This document shows, piece by piece, positions 1-9,700 of a DNA stretch of 64,000 bases. Every line of letters begins with the position of its first letter. Within the stretch, counting starts at the first letter, position 1. The translations under genes were made by a program, and so were the position numbers. The DNA lies in NCBI GenBank assembly GCA_029565395.1, contig JAKQOG010000020.1:1-64000 (forward strand). Direction: 5' to 3'. The stretch is from Candidatus Hydrogenedentota bacterium (GTDB taxonomy: Bacteria > Hydrogenedentota > Hydrogenedentia > Hydrogenedentales > CAILVY01). The notes below the pieces were generated by a model. That model had not been told where the DNA came from, did not search any database, and saw nothing but the letters and a program-made list of their open reading frames with translations.

Positions 1-981
1 GCCGGGGGCGCCGTCAGCGCCGCTCTTAAGCTCAGTACCACCCCACCCATATTCGCCGCCACCACCGCCACCGCCACCAAATCCACCATTCCCGCCATCG
101 CCGCCATCACTTCCATCGCCCGGCAAACCAGGCGCCTCGGCATCTCCACCCCCCCCACCCCCGCCTCCACCTCCGCCCCCCGCGCCCTCGCCTCCAACGC
201 CTCCATTCTCTCCGGGTGTTCCATCACCCCCATCTTCACCACCGAAGCCATAACTTCCCCAATCTCCTGCATCACCGCCCACACCGCCGATTCCTGGTAA
301 CGGGCTCCCGCCACCGCCGATACCGCCCACATCGCCACTACCATCGTTTCCATTCCCGGCGATGCCCCCTCCTCCCCCGCCACCCCCGGACGCCGTTGGC
401 GAATCAAAGCTGCCACCGGCGCCCCCTTGTACCGAGCAATAGGCAAAAACCATATTGGACAATGTCACCTCACCCTTGTTCACAAACAACCCGCCCCCCA
501 TGCCTGCGGCCCCGCCCCCACAGCCTCCGAATACTGCACCGCCACCATCTCCGCCCTGCGCGAGGCCATGGACAATGGCAAAACCGGATAGGGTGACTTC
601 ATCGGCATCGGCGAAGAATACACGATACGTGTCTGCCCCGCTGACTGCGGCACTCCCTTCGCCAAGGATACTCAAGTTGCAAGTAATTGCCGGCAATGGA
701 CTTGTGAGGGCGCACTGTATGGGGAAATGAATCGTGTGCGTACCCCCAAGGGCATTGGCTTCCTCAATGGCCGACCGTAGCGACACGTGACCGTAAATAT
801 CACAATGAGCCACCCCGTCACCCGGATTCAGATCCGGCTCATCCGAGTTATAGTTGACCGTGAACTCAGCCCCTGCCGCGGATACGGCCCAAAGACACAT
901 CAACAGCGTGAACACATAAGCGGTTTTCACATAGTGAATCCCGATGTTATGAATACTGCCTTGAAATACATGACCGTTCAT
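1..981 (-). CDS. Gly-rich secreted CSLREA-type surface protein (C-terminus beyond window)
   Basis: The frame is open for 327 codons from an ATG at 981 and runs off the left edge, so the gene is partial. An SD-like AAGGGAGG lies about 10 nt upstream of the ATG. The N-terminus has a hydrophobic segment ending in an Ala-rich site (AVSAAGA), read as a signal peptide. A CSLREA-like block follows (SLRSAIEEANALGG), as found at the start of many secreted beta-helix or autotransporter-like proteins. From about residue 145 the chain is extremely Gly-rich, with uninterrupted runs of up to 11 Gly broken by Asp, Asn and Glu. The role is probably extracellular or outer surface. No catalytic motif is visible, and any anchoring domain lies outside the window. 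The reading frame is certain; function is inferred. Confidence 0.8.
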   Translation of the reverse strand, partial: MNGHVFQGSIHNIGIHYVKTAYVFTLLMCLWAVSAAGAEFTVNYNSDEPDLNPGDGVAHCDIYGHVSLRSAIEEANALGGTHTIHFPIQCALTSPLPAITCNLSILGEGSAAVSGADTYRVFFADADEVTLSGFAIVHGLAQGGDGGGAVFGGCGGGAAGMGGGLFVNKGEVTLSNMVFAYCSVQGGAGGSFDSPTASGGGGGGGGIAGNGNDGSGDVGGIGGGGSPLPGIGGVGGDAGDWGSYGFGGEDGGDGTPGENGGVGGEGAGGGGGGGGGGGGDAEAPGLPGDGSDGGDGGNGGFGGGGGGGGEYGWGGTELKSGADGAPG

Positions 982-1162
982 ATCCCGGCCCCTCCCTTAG
1001 TGTGCCTCTCCCCTCAATAACGAAATACCCTTCCCCCATCCCTACTTTCTATTAAAGGAGTTGGGCTATTTCTGGGGCGAGGTAAATACAAATTTCACAT
1101 TAATCTCTAATTTATAATTTACCAAAAAGTCCCCCGACTTTCAAGAGAAAGAAGCATTTGGA

Positions 1163-1558
1163 TTATGTGAAATTTTCAGAGACGGGGGTGGGTTGTCCGA
1201 AATATCGATACCAAATCTCACCGATACTCCCCAGGATGGGAAAGGAGATGTAGGGATAAAGATTGATTGGGGTAAATCCCGCGGACCAGTGGTGGAAGAG
1301 GGCATCGTATACACTCGGGCGCACCGGGGGAAGCTGGCCAACGAAAATCTGGACCAGTTCTTCGATCATGCCGAGGGCGGGGACCCACCAAAGGCGTGGC
1401 CAGCAAACCACGGCCAAGACCACCATGATGCCGAAGGAGCCCAGCATGGGCCGGGTTGCCCCCGGCGCTGTTGGAGTGGTCCAAGACGCTTCCAATAGTC
1501 CCAGCGCAATTGCCACGGCAAATGCTGCGCATACTTTAACAAACGCGGTTTTTTTCAT
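1163..1558 (-). CDS. Small membrane protein of unknown function
   Basis: This 131-residue protein starts at an ATG at 1558, preceded by AAGGGAGG four nt upstream; an in-frame start 12 codons earlier lacks such a site. It opens with MKK and a hydrophobic segment (about residues 8-24). A second long hydrophobic stretch lies near residues 36-70 and is rich in Trp (CWPRLWW, ALGMIEELVQIFVG). A third weakly hydrophobic segment contains several Tyr and Pro. I do not recognise the family. It is read divergently from the next membrane protein at 1666, and the two starts are only about 110 bp apart. It is probably an inner-membrane protein with two or three helices. Confidence 0.6.
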   Translation of the reverse strand: MKKTAFVKVCAAFAVAIALGLLEASWTTPTAPGATRPMLGSFGIMVVLAVVCWPRLWWVPALGMIEELVQIFVGQLPPVRPSVYDALFHHWSAGFTPINLYPYISFPILGSIGEIWYRYFGQPTPVSENFT

Positions 1559-1665
1559 TGGCCTCCCTTCCGGTATAGTGCATACTACCAACACTTTCCG
1601 CGGATAAGACTTTGATAGAATTGTTTCAGTTTCGCATACTCATAAGGGAAAGGAACTGCATAAGG

Positions 1666-2658
1666 ATGAGCAATACCGCCGGTCACATGCGTGTTATTCT
1701 TGGCATGGCCGGTGTTCTGTTCCTCCTTCTGATATGGCTGCCGTCCCTTGGGACCCTGGAAACGCTTTCATTGCGCGTCATCGGGGAACCGCCTATCAAC
1801 GGCGAATCGTGGATGGCGGGGGTGGAGGCTCTTGGGGGTTCCTTTTCCATGCGCCTTGCCGCTACTCTTGGCATGATCATCCTGCTGTTGGGCGCAGGAT
1901 CTCTTCTTTCAATGCCAAACATTGAAATCCCGTCCAGACGTGTTGGACGCAACGAAATACTGGCGTTCTTCGGAATAACCATGTTATTTGGCGCGGGGAA
2001 CTTCTATATAGGCTATGCGTGGTGGGATCCCGAAGCCTTCCTCGGAATGGGGCCTTACTTCGCCCATTCTATGGTACTGCTTCTAGGGCTTGGCCTCGCT
2101 CCGCACGCGGCGGCGCGAGTGTTCGGATGCACGCCGGCATTGGCGAACCGGCATGACGGCGCGGTGAAGTTTCTCCTCCCGGTGCTTCTTACTGCGTTTG
2201 GCTACGGCCTGGTATCCTGCTTATGGCATTGCTGTTGTTTTTTTTCTTGGACGATAGTTTTTTTCTTTGTTGTGATTAAAGGCGTGCAATTATGGGCGGT
2301 GTGCCGTTTTTTTTATGGATGGGGATTGAAGATGCTAATCCAGGCGTGGGGCAAGCGCTGGGCTGCTTATGGGCTGATCTCCGTTCTCTTCGGGTTTTGC
2401 TATCCGTGGCACACCGTTGGATTCGCTGTTGCTTTCATTCTCTTTGGTTTTCTGCTCTGTGCCACAACATTCAAGGCAGACTCCTACCTGATTGGCTGGT
2501 CATTGCTGTACTTCTCATATCTTTTTCACGCAGGCCTACCCTGGCATGGCCCGGTTATTACCCAGTTTGTATTATTCCCATTGGCCCTGCTTGTGCTTGT
2601 GTTGGGTATGTGGCGGGTCATGCGCCGCAACAGAAGCAATCAGCCATCCGCACAATAG
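1666..2658 (+). CDS. Polytopic integral membrane protein, unknown function
   Basis: The protein has 330 residues from an ATG at 1666, with AAGGA 12 nt upstream; the longest frame begins at 1612 but has no ribosome site. About nine hydrophobic segments are visible, spread along the whole chain, with a basic C-terminal tail (MRRNRSNQ). One helix region is unusually rich in Cys, Trp and Phe (LWHCCCFFSW) and is encoded by T-rich DNA around 2230-2320. No transporter or enzyme motif was recognised. It may be paired with the divergent small membrane protein at 1163. The reading frame is solid; function is unknown. Confidence 0.65.
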   Translation: MSNTAGHMRVILGMAGVLFLLLIWLPSLGTLETLSLRVIGEPPINGESWMAGVEALGGSFSMRLAATLGMIILLLGAGSLLSMPNIEIPSRRVGRNEILAFFGITMLFGAGNFYIGYAWWDPEAFLGMGPYFAHSMVLLLGLGLAPHAAARVFGCTPALANRHDGAVKFLLPVLLTAFGYGLVSCLWHCCCFFSWTIVFFFVVIKGVQLWAVCRFFYGWGLKMLIQAWGKRWAAYGLISVLFGFCYPWHTVGFAVAFILFGFLLCATTFKADSYLIGWSLLYFSYLFHAGLPWHGPVITQFVLFPLALLVLVLGMWRVMRRNRSNQPSAQ

Positions 2659-2838
2659 TCTCTCGTTCAGATATCCCGCATGGGCAATAATGCGGGCACA
2701 TCCAATAAGTTGAGTTTCCCAAAAGATTGTTCTCTAATGGACCTTACAGATAAAGTATGCGTGGATGTTGGATTCATCGAAGGCAGGGGGTGGAAAAGGG
2801 AGAACGTTGCGTATGCTCTCATACGGGAAGGGAAGAAC

Positions 2839-5800
2839 ATGAATAGATCACACTGCATCCACACCATCCGGCAATTTTCAGGGCGCACCTGTTTTTTCAA
2901 AGCAGTGCTGGGGATGTTATTGGCCCTGGTGCCGGTAATGAGTGGTGATTCATGGGGAGAGGGGGAAATGCGGACATTTTTCATGGATGATTTCTCTGGA
3001 AACACGCTGAGCAGTTCATGGCATGCGGATTGTCCGGTCGAGTTCAGTGAGATTATCCAGTTGCCGCCTTTTTTCGGTTCGGGCGCAACCCATACGGTGC
3101 CCATCAGTGCGGATAAGTTTGAATCCTATTTTGTATGGGACCGTTTGACGTTGTGCTGCGGACTGGAAGACGTTGGCGTGGAGGGGGCGGATGTCATCCC
3201 GGACAGCCAGGACATGTGGGCGGCCCGCAACGGCGCGCCGATCATGTGGCTGGCCGCGCCCCCGGGAAGTTATGTGGCGGAAACTCAAGTGACGTTGCCC
3301 AATGTGATGAATAAACAGCTCGCGGGAATAGTGGTGTATGAGGGTCCGGATGGCGCGAACGGCAGTTTTACCTGTGGTTTGGACACATGGCCGGGCGCGG
3401 AATACATGACGGTGGCGCTGCAGCGTCTGGGCGGGGGATTCAACCGGTTTTCGCCGCAATTGGGGCCTTCTGACAAGACGGTGATGCTCCGGATGCGCCG
3501 GGACGAGACCGGCGCGACGGATACCTATACATTCTGGTATAAACGGCCCGCGGATGCAGACTGGATCTATCTCAGTGACTATTCGTATTCGGGAGCAGGT
3601 GCGCGGGTGGGGCTTTTCCTCAAGGATGGGGAAGGAACGTTTGATTACATCGTTAAAGAAGGCGTGGATTCTTTAGAAAAAAATGCGGACGGCTATATGT
3701 GGCGGGACTCGGCTAATTTTGCCTATTTCAAGATAGATCGCGATGCGACGCCCGCCATTGAACCCGCGGCAGGGTCGGTTACGATTCCATGGAATGAGAT
3801 GGCCTCATTGGCGCCGGGACATTATGATGCATTGTATATCACTGATGTGACCGATTCGAATGGGCCTATCGAGTTGAGGGGGGCGGAAGTGCAGGACGGG
3901 CGCGTTATATCCGCGGCGGGGGGGAGCATCCGGTTTAGCGGACCATTGGCCGATTTGATTGGCGATGCGTTTAATGTGGAGAGCGGCAAGGAGGATGACT
4001 TGGGGCTGCGATTAATTGTGACCTTCTATATCCCGGATTTTCTTGGCGGAGGGGTGACGCAGATAACGTTTCTTTATTCCAATACAGGGTACCTGGCTCC
4101 GCTGGGCATGGAGATTAACATACCGCAAACCATTTCCAAGGGGGGATTCAAAATCCAGCGCGTGAAAATAATTATCGATCCCGATGGGGGGAAGTTCGGG
4201 GGCGGCGGGCTCATCGGATTGCCAACGCTTGGAAACACCTTCGGCGGCTGGTTGGTATTGAAGACGGATTTCAGCCAGCCGAAAATCGTCGATGTGACGC
4301 TTGTGGGGGCGGGCGAGGGGAATCTCAACATCCCCATCGGCTCTTCGGGCATGTTGCTGGACTATGTGGGCGGCATGATCGAAAACGATCTCGGCCTGAG
4401 TAATCCTCAGCACTGGCTTGCCTCTAACTTCATCGGGGAGTTCGATATTATCAGCGCCCTCTCCATGAACATTGCAGGCAATAAGGTTCCTGCATTTAAG
4501 ATATCCGGCAAGGGGGTCTGGAGCGTCCATGACGGGAGCTTTGATTTCACGGGCACGGGAAAGATTGGCGGGGCCATCGAGATCATGGAAGCAAAACATC
4601 ACTATAGCCCTTTGTTTAATGTCACGACCACGGGCGAGTTTGATCTGCAAATTTACCGGGGGGAAGCGGAGGTCCGCGCCTCCAAGGACGGAGTGGGCGC
4701 TTCCTTTTCGGGGTCGATGCAAATTCCCTCCTATGTACCTGTGGTCGGCGGCATGTCTCTTGCAAGCGTGGGGGCGTCGCTGGATGGTTCGGAACTGGCT
4801 GGGCGCGCGAGCCTTTCCATAGCCCATGGGGTGAAAGAAGTATGCAACGAGGTGTGCTCCTATTTCCCATGGCCGCTTGATACGATATGCAACACCGTAT
4901 GCGACATGGTGCCCAATTTCTTTGATGTCCCGTTCGATTTCGTGTATGACCTCGGCACGAGTTTGTTCTCATTTTCCGTTCACACGCCATGGAAAGGGGA
5001 AGGGCAAGAGGATCTTGGTTTCACCAACTGGAAACCGATTCGGAGCATGCCTGGGAAAATCGACGGTGCATATTCATTTGAGGTTTCGGAAGACTGCCCA
5101 TCGATTATCTTCCGGACGGAGTTCTCCAATACGGAAGTCAGCGCAGTGAACATGACGGTAACGACGCCTTCAGGACTTGTGTTGAATTCGGATGAAGGCG
5201 CATTTCCGGAGGGCTATGCGGAAATTGCCGGATTCAGCCGGTTCAATGGGGAGGCGCATGAGCAGGTGATCCTGCTGAATACGCCTGAAGCCGGAACTTA
5301 TCAGGTGACGGTGGCGAATGTGGAAAACCTTGGTGAATTCACGGTCACGGCCCATGTTCAGGATCAAGCGCCGGGCGGAGAATTCACCCAAATTGCAGAG
5401 AATGGAATGCCAGGCCAGTATATAATTCAGTGGACGGCACACGATGATGCCGGTGTAGAACATATTAAGCTGCATCTCGACGAGGATCGTGAAGGACGGC
5501 AGGGGTATATTATTGAGACATTCGATGTCCCCCATGTCAAAAACCAATCGTTCAGTCATGTACTTGACACAACCATGCTGGAGATCCCCGCCGGCCACTA
5601 TTTTATCATGCTTGAAGTGGACGATGGGATTACCACGCCCTTCAAAGTATATTCCGATGCAATGATTTTGGCGAAACCGAAAGGCTGCCCGGAACCGCCA
5701 ACCGGGTTAAAATTCAAGGAGGGTGATCACAGTGTCACGTTGAGATGGGAACCCAGCGTCACGGAGGGAATCCAGGGCTATCTGATTCAATGGAGCGGCG

Positions 5801-6747
5801 AGCACGAGGATCCTGGCGTGTTCGGTCATCAGCAGTGGGTTCCGGTTCCCGGGGAGAAAAAACCCATGACGGAATTAAAGGATCTGACCAACAGCCTGCC
5901 ATTGTTGGTATGCGTTGTTGCCGTGGGCGCCGATCACCGCCGTTCGATCCCCAGCGAGATCCTCCGTGTTACGCCACATGCGGGAAATAGCCTCCCCGTG
6001 CCACAGTTTCATTCCTTGCCGGATGAAAACGCAACCGCCGGCTATCCTTATTTCCATATGAGCCGCGTCACTTTTAGCGGGTCCGGAGCTGAGCAATGCG
6101 TTTGGTGGCTCGATGAAGCGCCGGCGGGCATGAACATTGATGGCACGAGCGGATTAATCCAATGGACACCGGCGGAAGCGCATGTGGGGCTCAATACGGT
6201 AACCGTGTCCGCGGCGCTTGTTGCCGATGGCCAAGGGGCGGTATCCAGTCAAACCTTCCGGGTATATGTCTATCCGCCGGATCAACTGCATGGTTTGCGG
6301 CCGCATCCCTTTATGTTTGAGACCCATCCCGGCCACGACACCAAGGAAGGAATCCGGTATACGTATCAACCCATGGTGGCGGGCACGGAGCATGCCAACA
6401 GCCTGCAATTCCAACTTCTGGCCGGGCCAACAGGCATGAAGATCGATGCGCGTTCCGGTTTGATCGAATGGGATGTGCCAAAAGGCGCTCAGGGCGCATG
6501 GGTGCGGTTTGCGGCGGTTATCAACGGCCAATACACCATCGAACAGGACTATTATCTCTTTGTGCTGCGCAAGGAAATGCCGCTTGATGATGATCAAGGA
6601 TGCGTTGGCTGTTATTCATGCACTATCCGTGATTATCCCAATCCTCCGGGTGGCGACATGTTGATTTATGCCGGCGTGATACTGTTGCTGCTGGTCTTGG
6701 GCGCATGCTGTTCTCCATGCATAAGCCGGTATTCTGTTCATGTTTGA
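2839..6747 (+). CDS. Large secreted multidomain protein with FN3 and putative Ig domains
   Basis: The likely start is the ATG at 2839 (MNRSHCIH), which has a purine-rich GGGAAGGGAAG upstream and is followed by a signal-type segment (FFKAVLGMLLALVPVM). An upstream in-frame ATG at 2680 would place that signal deep in the protein. The mature chain has about 1270 residues. It starts with a concanavalin-like beta region (DDFSGNTLSSSW), then a long beta-rich part without a recognised family. A fibronectin type III unit follows near two-thirds (PEPPTGLKF ... VTLRWEPS), then two putative Ig (He_PIG-like) repeats with the pattern G-M-x-I-D-x-x-S-G-L-I-x-W. A hydrophobic segment at the C-terminus (LIYAGVILLLLVLGACC) could anchor it in a membrane. 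It is probably a cell-surface adhesin or matrix protein. Confidence 0.75.
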   Translation: MNRSHCIHTIRQFSGRTCFFKAVLGMLLALVPVMSGDSWGEGEMRTFFMDDFSGNTLSSSWHADCPVEFSEIIQLPPFFGSGATHTVPISADKFESYFVWDRLTLCCGLEDVGVEGADVIPDSQDMWAARNGAPIMWLAAPPGSYVAETQVTLPNVMNKQLAGIVVYEGPDGANGSFTCGLDTWPGAEYMTVALQRLGGGFNRFSPQLGPSDKTVMLRMRRDETGATDTYTFWYKRPADADWIYLSDYSYSGAGARVGLFLKDGEGTFDYIVKEGVDSLEKNADGYMWRDSANFAYFKIDRDATPAIEPAAGSVTIPWNEMASLAPGHYDALYITDVTDSNGPIELRGAEVQDGRVISAAGGSIRFSGPLADLIGDAFNVESGKEDDLGLRLIVTFYIPDFLGGGVTQITFLYSNTGYLAPLGMEINIPQTISKGGFKIQRVKIIIDPDGGKFGGGGLIGLPTLGNTFGGWLVLKTDFSQPKIVDVTLVGAGEGNLNIPIGSSGMLLDYVGGMIENDLGLSNPQHWLASNFIGEFDIISALSMNIAGNKVPAFKISGKGVWSVHDGSFDFTGTGKIGGAIEIMEAKHHYSPLFNVTTTGEFDLQIYRGEAEVRASKDGVGASFSGSMQIPSYVPVVGGMSLASVGASLDGSELAGRASLSIAHGVKEVCNEVCSYFPWPLDTICNTVCDMVPNFFDVPFDFVYDLGTSLFSFSVHTPWKGEGQEDLGFTNWKPIRSMPGKIDGAYSFEVSEDCPSIIFRTEFSNTEVSAVNMTVTTPSGLVLNSDEGAFPEGYAEIAGFSRFNGEAHEQVILLNTPEAGTYQVTVANVENLGEFTVTAHVQDQAPGGEFTQIAENGMPGQYIIQWTAHDDAGVEHIKLHLDEDREGRQGYIIETFDVPHVKNQSFSHVLDTTMLEIPAGHYFIMLEVDDGITTPFKVYSDAMILAKPKGCPEPPTGLKFKEGDHSVTLRWEPSVTEGIQGYLIQWSGEHEDPGVFGHQQWVPVPGEKKPMTELKDLTNSLPLLVCVVAVGADHRRSIPSEILRVTPHAGNSLPVPQFHSLPDENATAGYPYFHMSRVTFSGSGAEQCVWWLDEAPAGMNIDGTSGLIQWTPAEAHVGLNTVTVSAALVADGQGAVSSQTFRVYVYPPDQLHGLRPHPFMFETHPGHDTKEGIRYTYQPMVAGTEHANSLQFQLLAGPTGMKIDARSGLIEWDVPKGAQGAWVRFAAVINGQYTIEQDYYLFVLRKEMPLDDDQGCVGCYSCTIRDYPNPPGGDMLIYAGVILLLLVLGACCSPCISRYSVHV

Positions 6748-6791
6748 ATCTGCCTTATGCACTATTCAGGAAGCGCGGGATTCTTGATGTT

Positions 6792-9700
6792 TCAGTCAGA
6801 GTCCAGCGCTTCACGGACTTTGGCGGCAAGGTCTTTCATGAAAAAAGGCTTCTGAATGAAATGCACCCCTTCTTCAAGCACGCCATGGTGGGCGATGACA
6901 TCCGCCGTATACCCGGACATGAACAGGAGTTTGAGATCGGGGAAGATGGACAGCAGATCTTTGGCAAGGTCGCGTCCGTTCATCTCAGGCATGACCACAT
7001 CGGTCATGAGCAAGTGTATTTCCCCCTTGTACTGGGCGGCTTGGCTCATGGCTTCGCCGGGGGTGGGGGCCGCCAGGACGGTGTACCCGTGGCGTTCAAG
7101 CATTTTGAGGGTCATTTTCAGGATGCCCGGTTCGTCTTCCACCAACAGGATGGTTTCCTTCCCGAGCAGGCTCACATCTGGTTCCACCGACTCGTCCTTC
7201 GTCACGGAAGGATTCTTGCCTGTGTATCTGGGCAGATAGATTTTGAAGGTTGTCCCATGGCCCGGTTCGCTATAGACATTGATGAAACCATCATTCTGTT
7301 TGACAATGCCATAGACCGTGGCCAAGCCTAAACCTGTGCCCTTGCCGATAACCTTGGTGGTGAAGAAAGGTTCGAATAACTTGTCCAGGGTTTCTTTGTC
7401 CATGCCGCAGCCATCATCGCTGACAGCCAGTAATACATACTCGCCGGGAACAAAACCCGGATGCTCTTCGCAATAAGCCTCATCAAAGGCAGCGGAATCC
7501 GTCTCGATAGCAACCATGCCCGTGTTCATGATGGCGTCCCGGGCATTGATACACAGATTTGCGAGAATCTGATCAATTTGGGTGGGGTCCATCTTAATCA
7601 GCCCAAGATTTCCTCCCGGACGCCAAGCAAGTTCGATATCTTCGCCAATAAGACGCTGGATCATTTTCAGCATCCCCTCGACGGTGTCATTCAGATCAAG
7701 CACCTTCGGGGTCACTGTTTGTTTGCGGGCGAACGCGAGGAGTTGCCGGGTGAGTTCCGCGGAACGCTGGGCGGCTTTCCGGATTTCCACAAGGCTGACA
7801 TGAAGTGGCTGGGCTTGCTCCACCTGCTCCAGGGCCAGTTCCGTATGCCCGATAATTACACCGAGCATGTTGTTGAAGTCATGGGCAACCCCGCCGGCCA
7901 AACGCCCCACGGATTCCATTTTTTGGGCCTGTGCCAATTGCACCTGAAGTTTTTCCCGCTCCTCCTCCGCCCGCTTGCGTTCCGTGATAAAGCGGGCCTG
8001 CTGCACATTTTGGTAGGCGGAGGCTGAAAGCTGGCTGGCAAGCGTAAAAAGGACTTGGGCTACATTCTTAAACTGTTCTTGCGTCATAACGGGCACTTCA
8101 CGAAACGCCTCAATAAACGCCTCTTCGTCCGCGCCAATTTCCCGGGCATAGGCGCGCATGTTCTCATCCGTTTGGGTTGCATCACGCACCTGGCCGATGA
8201 GCCAGTTGGCGATGTGGCGGCCGCCGACGGTAATGCTGGCGCCTGAGTTCCAAAGGCCGGCGCCAAGGCACAACTGGATGCTAAAGCCTTCCTGGCCCGC
8301 ACAGGTGCCCACCATTGCATCAGAGTGGCGGCAATTGGCCCTTCCGATCTCCGTATTCCGGATGATTCCGGCGCAGAGGTGGCTGAAATTGCTTGGCTGC
8401 GTGATGGGCGTGCCGTCCGGATGCGTGATGAGGGAGGCAACACCGGTTGCCTGAGCGAATTCGTCTTGGAGGCGTTGGAGGTCATTCAGATTGAACAGAT
8501 CTTCGATAGCAATGCCCTCTGGATCGTCCAACGGCTGGATCAAGGCCATGATACGCTTTTCAAGAGCCTCTTCCGCGCGTCTGCGCTCTGTGATGTCGCG
8601 ATCAAAGGCGCATGCCATAAAATGGCCGTCAAACTCAAAATAGTTGGTTCTGACCTCCACGGGAAAGGTGTGCCCGTCTTTTGCACGATGACGGGACTCA
8701 AACGACATTTTCCCCAGGCGCCGCATCTCCGCCTTATGGTGCTCCCAATGTTCGGGCAAAAAATCCGGGTCGATGTCAAAAACCTTCATGGACAATAATT
8801 CTTTCCGGCTATACCCCATTGAGGCGCAAGCGGCATCGTTCACATAGACCATTCTCCCCTCTTCATCGACCCAGATGACGCTATCGGAGGCGCGGTCCAT
8901 CGCAAACTGTGTCCGCCTAAGGGATTCACTTTCCCGTTTGCGCTGCGTGATGTCGCGCACAATCGCCAGCATCAGCGGCTTGTCATCTTGAAGGATGACA
9001 CCGGTTGATATTTCCACCGGATATTCCGTCCCGTCTTTTCGCCGGTGTTTTGCCTCCAGGATGATCCTCTGCCCAGGCTGCCACTGATTCCATTGGCGGA
9101 GTATCTGGTCCGTGCCTATTCCACCCGGATGAAGGTTAAACACTGTCATCTGAAGCAGTTCGCTCCTGGAATATCCCGACTGCAGACAAGCCATCTGATT
9201 GACATCAAGAATGCGCCCTTCAAGATCATGCAGATAAATGCCTTCGAAAGACTGATCAAACAGGGACAAGTACTTTGCCCGGCTTTGCCGCAACTCCGCC
9301 TCAACACGCTTGCGCTCGGTAATGTCAACCACTGTCAAACATGCGCCTGCTGCCAGATCCTCCGGATCAAACAGGCGCACACAGAGCAGTGTTTCTATAA
9401 TCGTGCCGTCTTTATGCTGAAGCCGTGTTTCTTTTACCCCTAAACCTTCCTGTGCCAACAGTTCATACAATTCCTGGCCTGTGCGGGAAAACTCCTCTTC
9501 ATCGGGATAAAGAATGCGCGTGCTCTGTCCCAATAATTCCGTTTCAGAATACCCGGTGATTCTGCACAAACCGGCATTCACCTTTTGAAATTTCCGGTCT
9601 TTCAACAGGGCTACGCCCGTCAGCGTGGCGGAGAAAAGGCTTTGGAGAACCCGTTCTCTTTCCCGCAGGGCGTCCTCGGCCCGTTTGCGTTCGGTAATAT

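Noticed and set aside
6705..7331. Plus-strand open frame of 208 codons
   Set aside because: It lies opposite the receiver and ATPase domains of the sensor kinase, whose frame has intact motifs.
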